Assembly (NCBI RefSeq): GCF_000733725.1
Contig: NZ_JMQM01000001.1
Span: forward strand, 1,302,001 to 1,366,000
Source: Nitratireductor basaltis
Lineage (GTDB): Bacteria; Pseudomonadota; Alphaproteobacteria; Rhizobiales; Rhizobiaceae
Length of the DNA stretch: 64,000 nucleotides
Direction of reading: 5' to 3'
How positions within the stretch are numbered: the first letter of the stretch is position 1; the number at the start of each line of letters is the position of its first letter. Of the stretch, positions 56,023 to 64,000 are shown in pieces. A program made the translations under genes and the position numbers. The notes beneath the pieces were generated by a model. The model did no database searches. It was not told the DNA's origin and worked only from the letters and a program-made list of their open reading frames with translations.

Positions 56023-56571
56023 ATGAAAGCCAAGGACGCAGATATCCTCATCATTCCCGGTTACACCAATTCCGGGCCGGAGCACTGGCAGAGCCGGTGG
56101 GAGAAGCGCATCGAAACCGCGCGGCGCGTGGAGCAGGCCGAATGGTCGAAACCCGTGCGTGACGATTGGGTGACCAAGGTCGCCGAAGCAGTGAACGAGG
56201 CGGAGAAGCCGGTGGTGCTTGTGGCGCATTCGCTGGGTGTGGCCACGGCTGTTCAGGCGATCCCCCAGTTCAGGAAACCGGTTGCCGGGGCGTTTTTCGT
56301 GGCGCCGCCCGATGTTGCCAATCCCAGAATCCGTCCGAAGCATCTGATGACCTTCGGTCCCTATCCGCGCGAAAGGCTACCCTTCCCAACCATGGTCATT
56401 GCCAGCCGCAATGATCATTTCTCAAGCTATGAAGCGACGGAAGATATCGCGTCTGCCTGGGGCGCGCTGCTCATGGATGCGGGCGAAGCAGGCCATATCA
56501 ATACTGAAGCGGGATTCGGACCCTGGCCGGAAGGCTCCATGACCTTCGCCAAGTTTCTGGCGCATCTCTAG
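56023..56571 (+). CDS. RBBP9/YdeN-family alpha/beta hydrolase
   Basis: 182 residues. The small serine-hydrolase family is recognised by ILIIPGYTNSGPEHWQSRWE at the N-terminus, the nucleophile elbow AHSLGV, and the Asp/His pair in SRNDHFSSYE and GHINTEAGFGPW. The substrate is unknown. ATG 56023 opens the recognisable domain. It is convergent with the aldolase gene. Confidence 0.9.
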   Translation: MKAKDADILIIPGYTNSGPEHWQSRWEKRIETARRVEQAEWSKPVRDDWVTKVAEAVNEAEKPVVLVAHSLGVATAVQAIPQFRKPVAGAFFVAPPDVANPRIRPKHLMTFGPYPRERLPFPTMVIASRNDHFSSYEATEDIASAWGALLMDAGEAGHINTEAGFGPWPEGSMTFAKFLAHL

Positions 56572-56612
56572 GCACGCCTCCCCCGTTCGAATACGGGAGA
56601 GGCCGTGCAGCA

Positions 56613-57392
56613 TCAGCGGATGCTGCCATGAGCGGTCGCGATGAAGCTTTCCGCACCCCTGGCCAGATAGCCGAAATCGCTGCCGAGCGCGAAGAAGCGA
56701 TAGCCCATCCGGTGATACTTGCCCACTTCGCGCGGGTCAGGGCAATAAAGCGCTGCAAGTTTGCCCGCGTTGATTGCCTTGGTGGCGATCAGTTCGATTG
56801 CCTCCATCATGTCGTCCAGTGAAGGATCGAGCTTTCGTCCGGAGCTCCAGGCGATCGAGAAATCGGCAGGACCGACGAAAACACCATCGATGCCTTCAAC
56901 CGCGAGAATTTCGTCGACCGCCTCATAGGCTTCACGTGTTTCGATCATCGCATACGAGATGGTCTCGTGGTTCTGTTGCTCAAGCCATTCCTGGCCGTCG
57001 CTTGCGTCCGCGCGGGGCATGGCGAAGACCGGCCCCCAGGAACGCTGACCGAGGGGGGGATATTTCGTCGCCCTGGCAAAAGCCCTGGCATCCTCGACAT
57101 TGTTGATCATCGGCGCGATGACGGCCTCGGCACCGAAATCCAGTGCGCGGCTGGCCATGTCGAACCGCCCGACCGGAATACGAACAACCGGATGGCATAT
57201 GCGACGGTTGACGGCGCCAAGGGAACGGATGACGCTGTCGTCGCTGTGGCCGCCATGCTGCATGTCCAGCGTGATGGCCTCGAAGCCAAGCCGAGAGATC
57301 GCCTCCACCGTCAAGGCTTCGGGAATGCAGGACCAGGACGACAGGACGGTATTGCCGGCACGAAGTCGCTGCGCAAGGGTAGGCAAAATCAT
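56613..57392 (-). CDS. HpcH/HpaI-type class II aldolase
   Basis: 259 residues. The TIM-barrel features are LDMQHGGHSDDSV, VVRIPVGRFDMASRALDFGAEAVIAPMI, MIETREAYEAVDEIL and VFVGPADFS, which give the Mg-binding acids. Such enzymes cleave 4-hydroxy-2-ketoacids to pyruvate and an aldehyde. It starts 4 bp after the ATP synthase zeta inhibitor gene and is probably cotranscribed with it, without an evident functional link. Confidence 0.9.
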   Translation of the reverse strand: MILPTLAQRLRAGNTVLSSWSCIPEALTVEAISRLGFEAITLDMQHGGHSDDSVIRSLGAVNRRICHPVVRIPVGRFDMASRALDFGAEAVIAPMINNVEDARAFARATKYPPLGQRSWGPVFAMPRADASDGQEWLEQQNHETISYAMIETREAYEAVDEILAVEGIDGVFVGPADFSIAWSSGRKLDPSLDDMMEAIELIATKAINAGKLAALYCPDPREVGKYHRMGYRFFALGSDFGYLARGAESFIATAHGSIR

Positions 57393-57396
57393 GCGG

Positions 57397-57714
57397 TCAG
57401 CTCTTCACCTGATCGATTGCAACTTCGAGCAGACGCACCATTTCCGCGCGCAGATCCGCGTCCGAGATGCTTGCACCGGATGCGTCCAGGTCAGCCCGCA
57501 CCTTGCGGAAAACATCCTCGTCGCCGGCTTCCTCGAAATCCGCCTTCACGACATCACGCGCATAGGCTTCCGCCTCTTCGTCCTTCTTGCCGATTTTCTC
57601 GGCGACCCAAAGCCCGAGGAGCTTGTTGCGCCGGGCCATGGCGCGGAACTTGGTCTCCTCGTCGCGGACAAATTTGTTTTCAAAAGCCCGTTCGCGTTCT
57701 TCCATGCTGCCCAT
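57397..57714 (-). CDS. ATP synthase F1 inhibitor, zeta subunit (DUF1476)
   Basis: 105 residues. The family pattern is MEERERAFENKFVRDEETKFRAMARRNKLLGLWVAEK, followed by a charged helix region ending VRLLEVAIDQVKS. In Paracoccus the zeta subunit blocks reverse rotation of the F1 motor through its N-terminal helix. It is the alphaproteobacterial counterpart of mitochondrial IF1. It lies divergent from purC, with 269 bp between. It is the first gene of a probable two-gene unit with the aldolase. Confidence 0.93.
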   Translation of the reverse strand: MGSMEERERAFENKFVRDEETKFRAMARRNKLLGLWVAEKIGKKDEEAEAYARDVVKADFEEAGDEDVFRKVRADLDASGASISDADLRAEMVRLLEVAIDQVKS

Positions 57715-57983
57715 AGCTCCTATCCTTCTTGTTGGTCTGCAGCTTCTTCAACGGCAGAATCCCACCACTAGTGGGATATTCGGCCTATCTGCGAGGCTGA
57801 TCAAGGTCATTATGGCGCGGTTTCGTGACAGATCTCATTTCCGGTTGACTTCGGGAAATGGCGATTGAGAAAGAGCGCGAGTTGCGCTAGAGACCCCGTT
57901 AAAGCCACTGGGGCCTTTCTTTCAGCCGCGCCGGCATGTTCAGGATCGTGATCGAACCGGCGCCTTTTAGATCAGAGAAGCTC

Positions 57984-58775
57984 ATGAACCGTCGCCGCCG
58001 CATCTATGAGGGCAAGGCCAAGATCCTTTATGAAGGGCCAGAACCCGGTACGCTAATCCAGTTCTTCAAGGACGATGCGACTGCATTCAACAAGAAGAAG
58101 CACGAAATCGTCGACGGCAAGGGCGTGCTCAACAACCGGATCTCGGAGTATATTTTCGAGCATCTGAACCGCATCGGCATTCCGACGCATTTCATTCGCC
58201 GCCTCAACATGCGCGAGCAGCTGATCAAGGAAGTGGAAATCATTCCGCTCGAGATCGTCGTGCGCAACGTGGCTGCAGGCTCGCTTGCGAAACGTCTTGG
58301 AATCGAGGAAGGCACCGTCCTCCCCCGCTCCATCATCGAATTCTACTACAAGGCCGATGCGCTGGACGACCCGATGGTTTCCGAAGAGCATATCACGGCC
58401 TTCGGCTGGGCAAGCCCGCAGGAGATCGACGACATGATGGCGCTTGCCATCCGCGTCAACGACTTCCTGTCCGGCCTTTTCCTCGGCGTCGGCATCCAGC
58501 TCGTCGACTTCAAGATCGAGTGTGGCCGCCTTTTCGAAGGCGACATGATGCGGATCGTCGTTGCCGACGAAATCTCGCCCGACTCCTGCCGCCTGTGGGA
58601 TGTCGCTTCCAAGGACAAGCTCGACAAGGACGTCTTCCGCCGCGATCTCGGCGGTCTGGTCGAAGCCTATCAGGAAGTTGCCCGCCGCCTCGGCATCATG
58701 AACGAGAACGAGCCGGCCAAGCCATCCGGCCCCGTGCTCGTTTCCTCCAAGCCCGACGACGAAACCCGCCACTAA
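57984..58775 (+). CDS. purC: SAICAR synthase
   Basis: 263 residues. Phosphoribosylaminoimidazole-succinocarboxamide synthase joins aspartate to CAIR with ATP. Visible family text: [56 protein letters not shown] and LVDFKIECG, plus the [13 protein letters not shown] site. ATG 57984 is preferred, since the extra upstream codons lack homology. First gene of the purC-purS-x-purQ-x-x-purL run. Confidence 0.97.
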   Translation: MNRRRRIYEGKAKILYEGPEPGTLIQFFKDDATAFNKKKHEIVDGKGVLNNRISEYIFEHLNRIGIPTHFIRRLNMREQLIKEVEIIPLEIVVRNVAAGSLAKRLGIEEGTVLPRSIIEFYYKADALDDPMVSEEHITAFGWASPQEIDDMMALAIRVNDFLSGLFLGVGIQLVDFKIECGRLFEGDMMRIVVADEISPDSCRLWDVASKDKLDKDVFRRDLGGLVEAYQEVARRLGIMNENEPAKPSGPVLVSSKPDDETRH

Positions 58776-58796
58776 TACGAAGAGAGCGCCGTTCAG

Positions 58797-59036
58797 ATGA
58801 AAGCCCGCGTAACTGTCACCCTCAAGAACGGCGTGCTGGACCCGCAGGGGAAAGCCATCCAGTCAGCCCTTGGGGGGCTCGGCTTTGATGGCGTCGACAG
58901 CGTGCGCCAGGGCAAGGTTTTCGACGTCGAACTGACCACTTCTGACAAGGCTGCAGCCGAGAGCGAGCTGAAAGCCATGTGCGAGAAGCTTCTGGCGAAT
59001 ACGGTGATCGAAGACTATAGTATCGACATAACCTGA
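58797..59036 (+). CDS. purS: Phosphoribosylformylglycinamidine synthase subunit PurS
   Basis: 79 residues, the small structural subunit. It links PurQ (glutaminase) to the short form of PurL and helps pass ammonia between them. KARVTVTLKNGVLDPQGKAI, GVDSVRQGKVFDVEL and the C-terminal LLANTVIEDYSID are typical. It follows purC by 21 bp and precedes a small coiled-coil gene by 20 bp. Confidence 0.95.
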   Translation: MKARVTVTLKNGVLDPQGKAIQSALGGLGFDGVDSVRQGKVFDVELTTSDKAAAESELKAMCEKLLANTVIEDYSIDIT

Positions 59037-59056
59037 GGTTGTGGAAGGATGCTCAG

Positions 59057-59272
59057 ATGGCGGATGTAAGCACCGAGCTTGTTTATGAAGTTCTGAAGCA
59101 GGTTCAGCAGGAAATCCGCAATCTGAGGGACGGGCAGAATGAGGTGAGACAGGAGCTGATCTCCATCCGCGGCCAGCTCATCTCCATCAACCAGGACACG
59201 TCGAACATATACGGAATGCTTTCGCGCCAGGATGGTCGGCTCGACAAGATCGAGCGTCGCCTCGAACTGTGA
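59057..59272 (+). CDS. Small coiled-coil protein between purS and purQ
   Basis: 71 residues. Almost the whole length is amphipathic and coiled-coil-like ([20 protein letters not shown] to [16 protein letters not shown]), with no catalytic motif, no signal peptide and no cysteine. AAGGA lies 8 nt before ATG 59057, which supports translation. It is 20 bp from purS and 41 bp from purQ, so it is part of the purine operon. Whether it binds the PurSQL complex is not known. Confidence 0.8.
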   Translation: MADVSTELVYEVLKQVQQEIRNLRDGQNEVRQELISIRGQLISINQDTSNIYGMLSRQDGRLDKIERRLEL

Positions 59273-59313
59273 GAACTGGCAGAACGCCCTCAGGAGCCAT
59301 ACGAACCGTCGCC

Positions 59314-59982
59314 ATGAAATCAGCCATCATTCAACTCCCCGGCCTTAACCGCGACCGCGACATGATCGCGGCGCTGACGAAGATTTCCGGCAAGGCGCCG
59401 ACGGTTGTCTGGCAGACCGAGACGGAAATCCCCGATGTCGATCTGATTGCCATTCCCGGCGGCTTTTCCTATGGCGACTATCTGCGTTGCGGGGCGATTG
59501 CTGCTCGCATGCCGGTCATGCGCGCGGTTGCGGAAAAGGCAGCCAGGGGCGTGAAGGTGATCGGCGTCTGCAATGGCTTCCAGATCCTTCTTGAGGCGGG
59601 GCTTCTTCCGGGCGCACTGATGCGCAATGCATCGCTGAAATTCGTATGCCGCGAAGTGAAGCTTGAGGTAGCGAACGCCTCCACCGCCTTCACCTCCACT
59701 TATTCCCAGGGCCAGATCATTCGCTGCCCGGTTGCCCATCATGACGGCAATTTCCAAGCCGATAGCGAAACGCTGAAGCGCATCGAGGGCGAAGGTCAGG
59801 TGGTCTTCCGTTATGCCGAGGGCACAAATCCGAACGGCTCGATCAACGACATTGCGGGCATTATCAATGACGCAGGCAATGTGCTCGGTCTCATGCCGCA
59901 TCCGGAGAACCTGATCGAAGCTGCCCATGGTGGTGATGACGGGCGAGGCATCTTTGCGGGCGTACTGGAGCGCGCGGCGTGA
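59314..59982 (+). CDS. purQ: Phosphoribosylformylglycinamidine synthase subunit PurQ (glutaminase)
   Basis: 222 residues. The class I glutamine amidotransferase nucleophile is Cys86 in GVCNGFQ, and the histidine/glutamate pair lies in [23 protein letters not shown] gives the oxyanion region. ATG 59314 opens with [17 protein letters not shown]. It supplies ammonia to PurL. Its TGA overlaps the GTG start of the next gene. Confidence 0.96.
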   Translation: MKSAIIQLPGLNRDRDMIAALTKISGKAPTVVWQTETEIPDVDLIAIPGGFSYGDYLRCGAIAARMPVMRAVAEKAARGVKVIGVCNGFQILLEAGLLPGALMRNASLKFVCREVKLEVANASTAFTSTYSQGQIIRCPVAHHDGNFQADSETLKRIEGEGQVVFRYAEGTNPNGSINDIAGIINDAGNVLGLMPHPENLIEAAHGGDDGRGIFAGVLERAA

Positions 59983-60401
59983 AGTCTGCCCGCCACCAGC
60001 CCTTGCTTACGGTGGCGCTTCTTGCGATCACCGCCCTTGCTCTGCCCGGCTGCAAGAGCGAACCTGTCGGCGGGCCGCTGGCGCTGACAGTGGAGGCCAA
60101 TGACCCGGTAAAGGCGCTGCAGCATATCAATGAGAACGGCCAGCGTTGCTGGATCAAATCGGGCGGAAGAGACTTCTCGGAATTGCGGCTGATGCCGGAG
60201 CTCGATACGCGTGTGGGGCGCCCGCGTCTTCTCGTTCTGTCGAAAAAGAGCATGCAGGGCCTGCCCCAGCTCGTCATCGAAGCTGCTGGCAGTCCGGTGA
60301 AGATCGAGACCTATGGGCCCCTCGCCTCCACGGGTGCAGGCGCGCAGATCAATGCAGATATCATGCGTTGGTCAGCCGGCGCAAAAGACTGCAAGGCCTG
60401 A
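59979..60401 (+). CDS. Small lipoprotein embedded in the purine cluster
   Basis: 140 residues from a GTG at 59979 that overlaps the purQ stop (GTGA). The N-terminus ends with the lipobox ALPGC, so it is probably lipidated and exported. The remainder has no recognised domain (a C-terminal [16 protein letters not shown] is notable for a second cysteine). Why an exported lipoprotein is translationally linked to purQ is unclear. Confidence 0.78.
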   Translation: MKSARHQPLLTVALLAITALALPGCKSEPVGGPLALTVEANDPVKALQHINENGQRCWIKSGGRDFSELRLMPELDTRVGRPRLLVLSKKSMQGLPQLVIEAAGSPVKIETYGPLASTGAGAQINADIMRWSAGAKDCKA

Positions 60402-60408
60402 GGTGAAC

Positions 60409-61041
60409 ATGGTGCGGCTGGTGAATATTGCAGGGGCAGTGATCGGCATCGCTGCGCTGGTGCTGCAATTTTCGATCACCGTGCCAGCCTCCATGGAAGC
60501 CGGGCGCAGCCTGCCGGGCTCTGTCGTCTACTTCTTCTCCTTTTTCACCATCCTGACGAACATCCTCGCCGTTCTGGTTCACCTGAACGCACTGACGGGG
60601 CGACCGGAGGCGTTCGCTCGCTCCACATGGCGCGGCGGCATCGCTGTCGCCATTGCTGTTGTATTTCTCGTCTATCATATTCTGCTTGCTGATCTGTGGA
60701 AGCCCGAGGGCCTCTTCTATGTCTGCGACGTGGCGCTCCACTACGTGACGCCTGCACTCTTCGTGCTTTGGTGGATGATGACCGCCGATGGCAGCCTTGG
60801 CTGGCGGCATCTCTTCTGGTGGCTCGTCTGGCCGGTTGGCTATGCGGTTTACGCGCTCGCGCGCGCCCCCATAGCCGGAGAAGTGCCCTACCCGTTCCTT
60901 GATGCTGCCGTCATCGGCTTTCCGCGCGTGCTGCTCGCGATCGCAGCGATCGCCCTTCTCTTCATCGCGGTGGGAGTTGTCTTCCTCGCCTATGATTACC
61001 TTGTCGGACGGCGGCGAAGCCGTGCCGTCGTCAATGCCTGA
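60409..61041 (+). CDS. Pr6Pr family membrane protein
   Basis: 210 residues with about six transmembrane segments. YFFSFFTILTNILAVLVHL near residue 41 and LHYVTPALFVLWWMM near 110 match the Pr6Pr (FAR-17a/AIG1-like) family. The first ATG, 60409, follows AGGTGA. It lies 7 bp after the lipoprotein gene and 20 bp before purL. Function unknown; eukaryotic relatives are fatty-acid ester hydrolases, which is only a weak guide. Confidence 0.83.
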   Translation: MVRLVNIAGAVIGIAALVLQFSITVPASMEAGRSLPGSVVYFFSFFTILTNILAVLVHLNALTGRPEAFARSTWRGGIAVAIAVVFLVYHILLADLWKPEGLFYVCDVALHYVTPALFVLWWMMTADGSLGWRHLFWWLVWPVGYAVYALARAPIAGEVPYPFLDAAVIGFPRVLLAIAAIALLFIAVGVVFLAYDYLVGRRRSRAVVNA

Positions 61042-61061
61042 AGCCGTAGAGTCCTGAGATC

Positions 61062-63269
61062 ATGTCCATTCCCAACAGCATTCCGATCACCGAAGACCTG
61101 ATTGCCGCGCACGGCCTGAAGCCTGACGAGTATCAGCGCATTCTGGACCTGATCGGGCGTGAACCGTCATTCACAGAGCTTGGCATCTTCTCGGCCATGT
61201 GGAACGAGCATTGCTCCTACAAGAGCTCGAAGAAGTGGCTGCGCACGCTGCCCACCGACGGCGAAAAGGTCATCCAGGGACCGGGTGAGAACGCCGGCAT
61301 TGTGGATATCGGCGACGGTCAATGCGTGGTCTTCAAGATGGAGAGCCACAATCACCCTTCCTATATCGAACCTTACCAGGGTGCTGCGACTGGTGTCGGC
61401 GGCATTCTGCGTGACGTTTTCACCATGGGCGCACGTCCGATCGCGGCGATGAACGCGCTGCGCTTTGGCGAGCCGGACCACCCCAAGACGCGCCACATCG
61501 TTTCCGGCGTGGTCGCTGGCGTTGGCGGCTACGGCAATTCCTTCGGTGTGCCGACCGTTGGCGGCGAAGTGAATTTCGACAAGCGCTACAATGGCAACTG
61601 CCTCGTGAACGCTTTTGCGGCCGGTCTCGCGCGAACCGACGCTATCTTCTATTCCAAGGCCGAAGGTGTGGGCCTTCCGGTCGTCTATCTTGGCGCCAAG
61701 ACGGGCCGTGACGGCGTGGGCGGTGCGACCATGGCTTCCGCCGAGTTCGATGCCGACATCGACGAAAAGCGCCCCACTGTTCAGGTGGGCGATCCATTCA
61801 CCGAAAAGTGCCTGCTAGAAGCATGCCTTGAGCTGATGGAGACGGGCGCCGTCATCGCCATTCAGGACATGGGTGCAGCGGGCCTCACCTGCTCTGCAGT
61901 CGAGATGGGCGCCAAGGGCGATCTGGGCATCGAACTTGATCTCGATCAGGTGCCGGTGCGCGAGGAGCGCATGAGCGCCTATGAGATGATGCTGTCTGAA
62001 AGCCAGGAGCGCATGCTCATGGTTCTGCGGCCCGAAAAGCGTGATCAGGCCGAGGCGATCTTCCGCAAATGGGGGCTCGACTTCGCCGTAGTTGGCAAGA
62101 CCACCGACGACCTGCGCTTCCGCGTGATGCATCAGGGTGAGGAAGTTGCCAATCTTCCGATCAAGGAATTGGGCGACGAGGCACCGGAGTATGACCGTCC
62201 GTGGGTCGTGCCCGCATCCCCTGCGCCGCTTGGCGAGGTTCCTGAAGCAGATGTCGCTGACGCGTTGATGAAGCTTGTCGCTTCGCCCGACCTTTCCTCC
62301 CGCCGCTGGGTCTGGGAGCAATATGACACGCTGATCCAGGGCAATTCGCTGCAGATCCCCGGTGGTGATGCAGGCGTAGTGCGCGTGGAAGGCCATGAGA
62401 CCAAGGCGCTGGCCTTCTCCTCCGACGTGACGCCGCGCTATTGCGAAGCTGATCCCTTCGAGGGCGGCAAGCAGGCGGTGGCGGAGTGCTGGCGGAATAT
62501 CTCGGCCACTGGCGCGGAGCCGCTGGCAGCGACCGACAATCTGAATTTCGGCAATCCGGAACGCCCTGAAATCATGGGGCAGCTCGTTCGTGCCATCCAA
62601 GGCGTTGGCGAAGCCTGCCGCACGCTTTCCTTCCCGATCGTGTCCGGCAATGTCTCGCTCTATAACGAGACGCTTGGTGAAGCCATTCTGCCGACCCCAA
62701 CCATAGGCGGCGTAGGGCTTATCCCCGACTGGCAGCGCATGGGACGCATCGCGTTTGCAGGTGAAGGTGATGTCATCCTTCTCCTGGGCGCGCCGGAGAA
62801 CTGGGGTTCGCATCTCGGCCAAAGCATATATCTACGCGACATTCTGGGTCGTGCGGAAGGCGCGCCACCTCCGGTCGACCTCGATGCTGAAAAGCGCAAT
62901 GGCGACCTCGTGCGCGGCCTCATCCGCTCCGGTGATGTAACTGCTGTCCACGACTGCTCGGACGGCGGCCTGGCACTCGCACTGGCCGAAATGGCCATGG
63001 CTTCTGGTATTGGCGCAGAGATCGATGCACCGGCAGGAAGCTTAGTCGAAGCCTTCTATGGCGAGGATCAGGGCCGCTATGTCGTGACCGTGTCCGCAGA
63101 CAAGGCCGAGACCATTCTCGAAACGGCGAAGGCTGCGGGCGTGTCGGCAGTTCGTATTGGCCGAACAGGCGGCGATGCACTGAAACTGGGAGCAACCGAG
63201 CCGGTGCAGGTGGGCGCGCTGAAAACCGCACATGAAAGCTGGTTCCCGGACTTCATGGGTGATGCCTGA
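61062..63269 (+). CDS. purL: Phosphoribosylformylglycinamidine synthase subunit PurL
   Basis: 735 residues, the short bacterial form that needs PurS and Pur[18 protein letters not shown] holds the catalytic histidine. [26 protein letters not shown] is the ATP site. The second half repeats the fold, with [18 protein letters not shown] and [14 protein letters not shown]. It converts FGAR to FGAM with ATP and ammonia. It follows the Pr6Pr gene after 20 bp. Confidence 0.97.
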   Translation: MSIPNSIPITEDLIAAHGLKPDEYQRILDLIGREPSFTELGIFSAMWNEHCSYKSSKKWLRTLPTDGEKVIQGPGENAGIVDIGDGQCVVFKMESHNHPSYIEPYQGAATGVGGILRDVFTMGARPIAAMNALRFGEPDHPKTRHIVSGVVAGVGGYGNSFGVPTVGGEVNFDKRYNGNCLVNAFAAGLARTDAIFYSKAEGVGLPVVYLGAKTGRDGVGGATMASAEFDADIDEKRPTVQVGDPFTEKCLLEACLELMETGAVIAIQDMGAAGLTCSAVEMGAKGDLGIELDLDQVPVREERMSAYEMMLSESQERMLMVLRPEKRDQAEAIFRKWGLDFAVVGKTTDDLRFRVMHQGEEVANLPIKELGDEAPEYDRPWVVPASPAPLGEVPEADVADALMKLVASPDLSSRRWVWEQYDTLIQGNSLQIPGGDAGVVRVEGHETKALAFSSDVTPRYCEADPFEGGKQAVAECWRNISATGAEPLAATDNLNFGNPERPEIMGQLVRAIQGVGEACRTLSFPIVSGNVSLYNETLGEAILPTPTIGGVGLIPDWQRMGRIAFAGEGDVILLLGAPENWGSHLGQSIYLRDILGRAEGAPPPVDLDAEKRNGDLVRGLIRSGDVTAVHDCSDGGLALALAEMAMASGIGAEIDAPAGSLVEAFYGEDQGRYVVTVSADKAETILETAKAAGVSAVRIGRTGGDALKLGATEPVQVGALKTAHESWFPDFMGDA

Positions 63270-63396
63270 AGCCAGACTTCACGCATGGTCATGCACAAGC
63301 CTGTGACGATGCGCGCCAAACCGGCGCTCTCGATTGACCTTGGCTTGCCGAGCCGCCATATCTGAGGAAGCAATTATTTCAGGAGTAGAGTCACCC

Positions 63397-63630
63397 ATGG
63401 CAATGCAGGCTGCCGAAATCGAGCGTTTGATCAAGGAAGGCATTCCGGATGCGCAGGTGACAATACGCGATCTTGCCGGTGATGGTGACCATTATGCCGC
63501 CGAAGTCGTCTCCGAATCCTTCCGTGGCAAGTCACGCGTGCAGCAGCACCAGATGGTCTATGACGCGCTGAAGGGAAATATGGGTGGTGCGCTCCATGCG
63601 CTGGCGCTGCAGACGAGCGTTCCGTCCTGA
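63397..63630 (+). CDS. BolA-family protein
   Basis: 77 residues of the short BolA/IbaG type. EIERLIKEGIPDAQVTIRDLAGDGDHYAAEVVS and KSRVQQHQMVYDALKG give the helix-turn and the conserved histidine region. ATG 63397 has AGGAG upstream. It is placed directly before a CGFS monothiol glutaredoxin gene. The two proteins bind each other and share an iron-sulfur cluster in other bacteria, so a role in iron homeostasis is likely. Confidence 0.93.
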   Translation: MAMQAAEIERLIKEGIPDAQVTIRDLAGDGDHYAAEVVSESFRGKSRVQQHQMVYDALKGNMGGALHALALQTSVPS

Positions 63631-63746
63631 CAATCAAGGCGTTCCGGCCTCATGCATTGCACCTTGGCGCGCGCTACAATAGATAGGGTCTGAAAAATCA
63701 GACAATCCACTGCCGGGCCTTTAACCCGGACGAGAAAGGACAGAGG

Positions 63747-64000
63747 ATGAGCGGTATCAGCGAATTCATCGCAAACGAGATCAAGTCGAACGATGTCGTG
63801 CTCTTCATGAAGGGTACGCCGGATTTTCCGCAATGCGGCTTCTCCGGGCAGGTCGTGCAGATCCTCGATTATCTCGGCGTCGACTATCACGGCGTGAATG
63901 TGCTGACGTCGGACGAACTGCGCCAGGGCATCAAGGAATTTTCGAACTGGCCGACCATTCCGCAGCTTTACGTGAAGGGTGAGTTTGTTGGCGGTTGCGA
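63747..64000 (+). CDS. grxD: Monothiol glutaredoxin, Grx4 type (cut at the right edge)
   Basis: 84 codons are in the window. Cys30 lies in the CGFS motif (QCGFSGQ), after the KGTPDFP loop, and [17 protein letters not shown] gives the glutathione-binding site. GAAAGGACAGAGG precedes the ATG. The product carries [2Fe-2S] clusters and, as partner of the BolA-like protein just upstream, takes part in cluster trafficking. The C-terminus is not visible. Confidence 0.96.
   Translation, partial: MSGISEFIANEIKSNDVVLFMKGTPDFPQCGFSGQVVQILDYLGVDYHGVNVLTSDELRQGIKEFSNWPTIPQLYVKGEFVGGC

Noticed and set aside
57840-57880. TTGACT near 57845 as a purC promoter
   Set aside because: The -10 position at the right spacing reads AGAAAG, which is not promoter-like; I could not support it.

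Overview
The window is a high-GC stretch of chromosome from an alphaproteobacterium of the order Hyphomicrobiales (Rhizobiales), most like the Phyllobacteriaceae group (Mesorhizobium, Nitratireductor, Aquamicrobium and relatives). This placement rests on gene content and order: purC-purS-purQ-purL-bolA-grxD, aminotransferase-hom-glpX-recJ, thrS-yidD-NifU-like-folE-hisI, the ATP synthase zeta inhibitor next to purC, and a class I PHA synthase. Two mosaic intergenic repeats of the rhizobial type agree with it. It is an inference, not a database result. Nearly all of the window is core metabolism. I see no phage, integrase, transposase, CRISPR array, toxin-antitoxin pair or secretion system.

Layout. 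1-2.2 kb (minus): propionyl-CoA carboxylase alpha subunit, translationally coupled to a HAD phosphatase that runs off the left edge. 2.3-7.5 kb (plus): a YaiI-like protein, then a tandem glycine riboswitch and gcvT-gcvH-gcvP, ended by a strong hairpin. 7.7-14.7 kb: parE, a DUF2336 protein, a MaoC/CitE-like pair, a nitroreductase/flavin reductase pair and an exported protein. 14.8-20 kb: thrS, yidD and an atypical NifU-like scaffold on the minus strand, diverging from folE-hisI and a patatin phospholipase. 20-27 kb (minus): aminotransferase, hom, glpX and recJ, with a 1.4 kb repeat-rich, gene-free island between hom and glpX. 27-31.6 kb: a lipoprotein diverging from PHA synthase, an M15-type peptidase lipoprotein, a methyltransferase and tRNA-Glu(UUC).

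31.6-44.6 kb: a GMC oxidoreductase, a BASS-type transporter, sfsA, map, radC, a truncated-looking VOC protein, a GH25 muramidase, a Tat-exported metallo-hydrolase, a Tas-like aldo/keto reductase, a MATE pump, a J-domain-like protein and two exported proteins. 44.6-50 kb (minus): a compact molybdenum-hydroxylase maturation module (flavin reductase, MoxR ATPase, CoxE VWA protein, XdhC split into two genes, and a MoeA-like/MocA-like fusion). No molybdoenzyme structural genes lie within reach. 50-57.7 kb: an orphan periplasmic binding protein, a DmpA-type peptidase, purB, VOC and aldolase genes, and the ATP synthase zeta inhibitor. 57.9-64 kb (plus): purC, purS, a small coiled-coil protein, purQ, a lipoprotein, a membrane protein, purL, a BolA-like protein and grxD (cut by the right edge).

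Most of what merits a second look is structural. There are two copies of a palindromic intergenic repeat, three loci of a degenerate TAGTnnn heptad repeat (one folding into a hairpin between yidD and thrS), and a densely self-complementary stretch that may be a structured RNA. A short leader ORF with a strong Shine-Dalgarno lies before folE. Uncharacterised small genes are embedded in the purine cluster, and the orphan molybdenum maturation cluster stands alone. I found no convincing new defence or mobile system.
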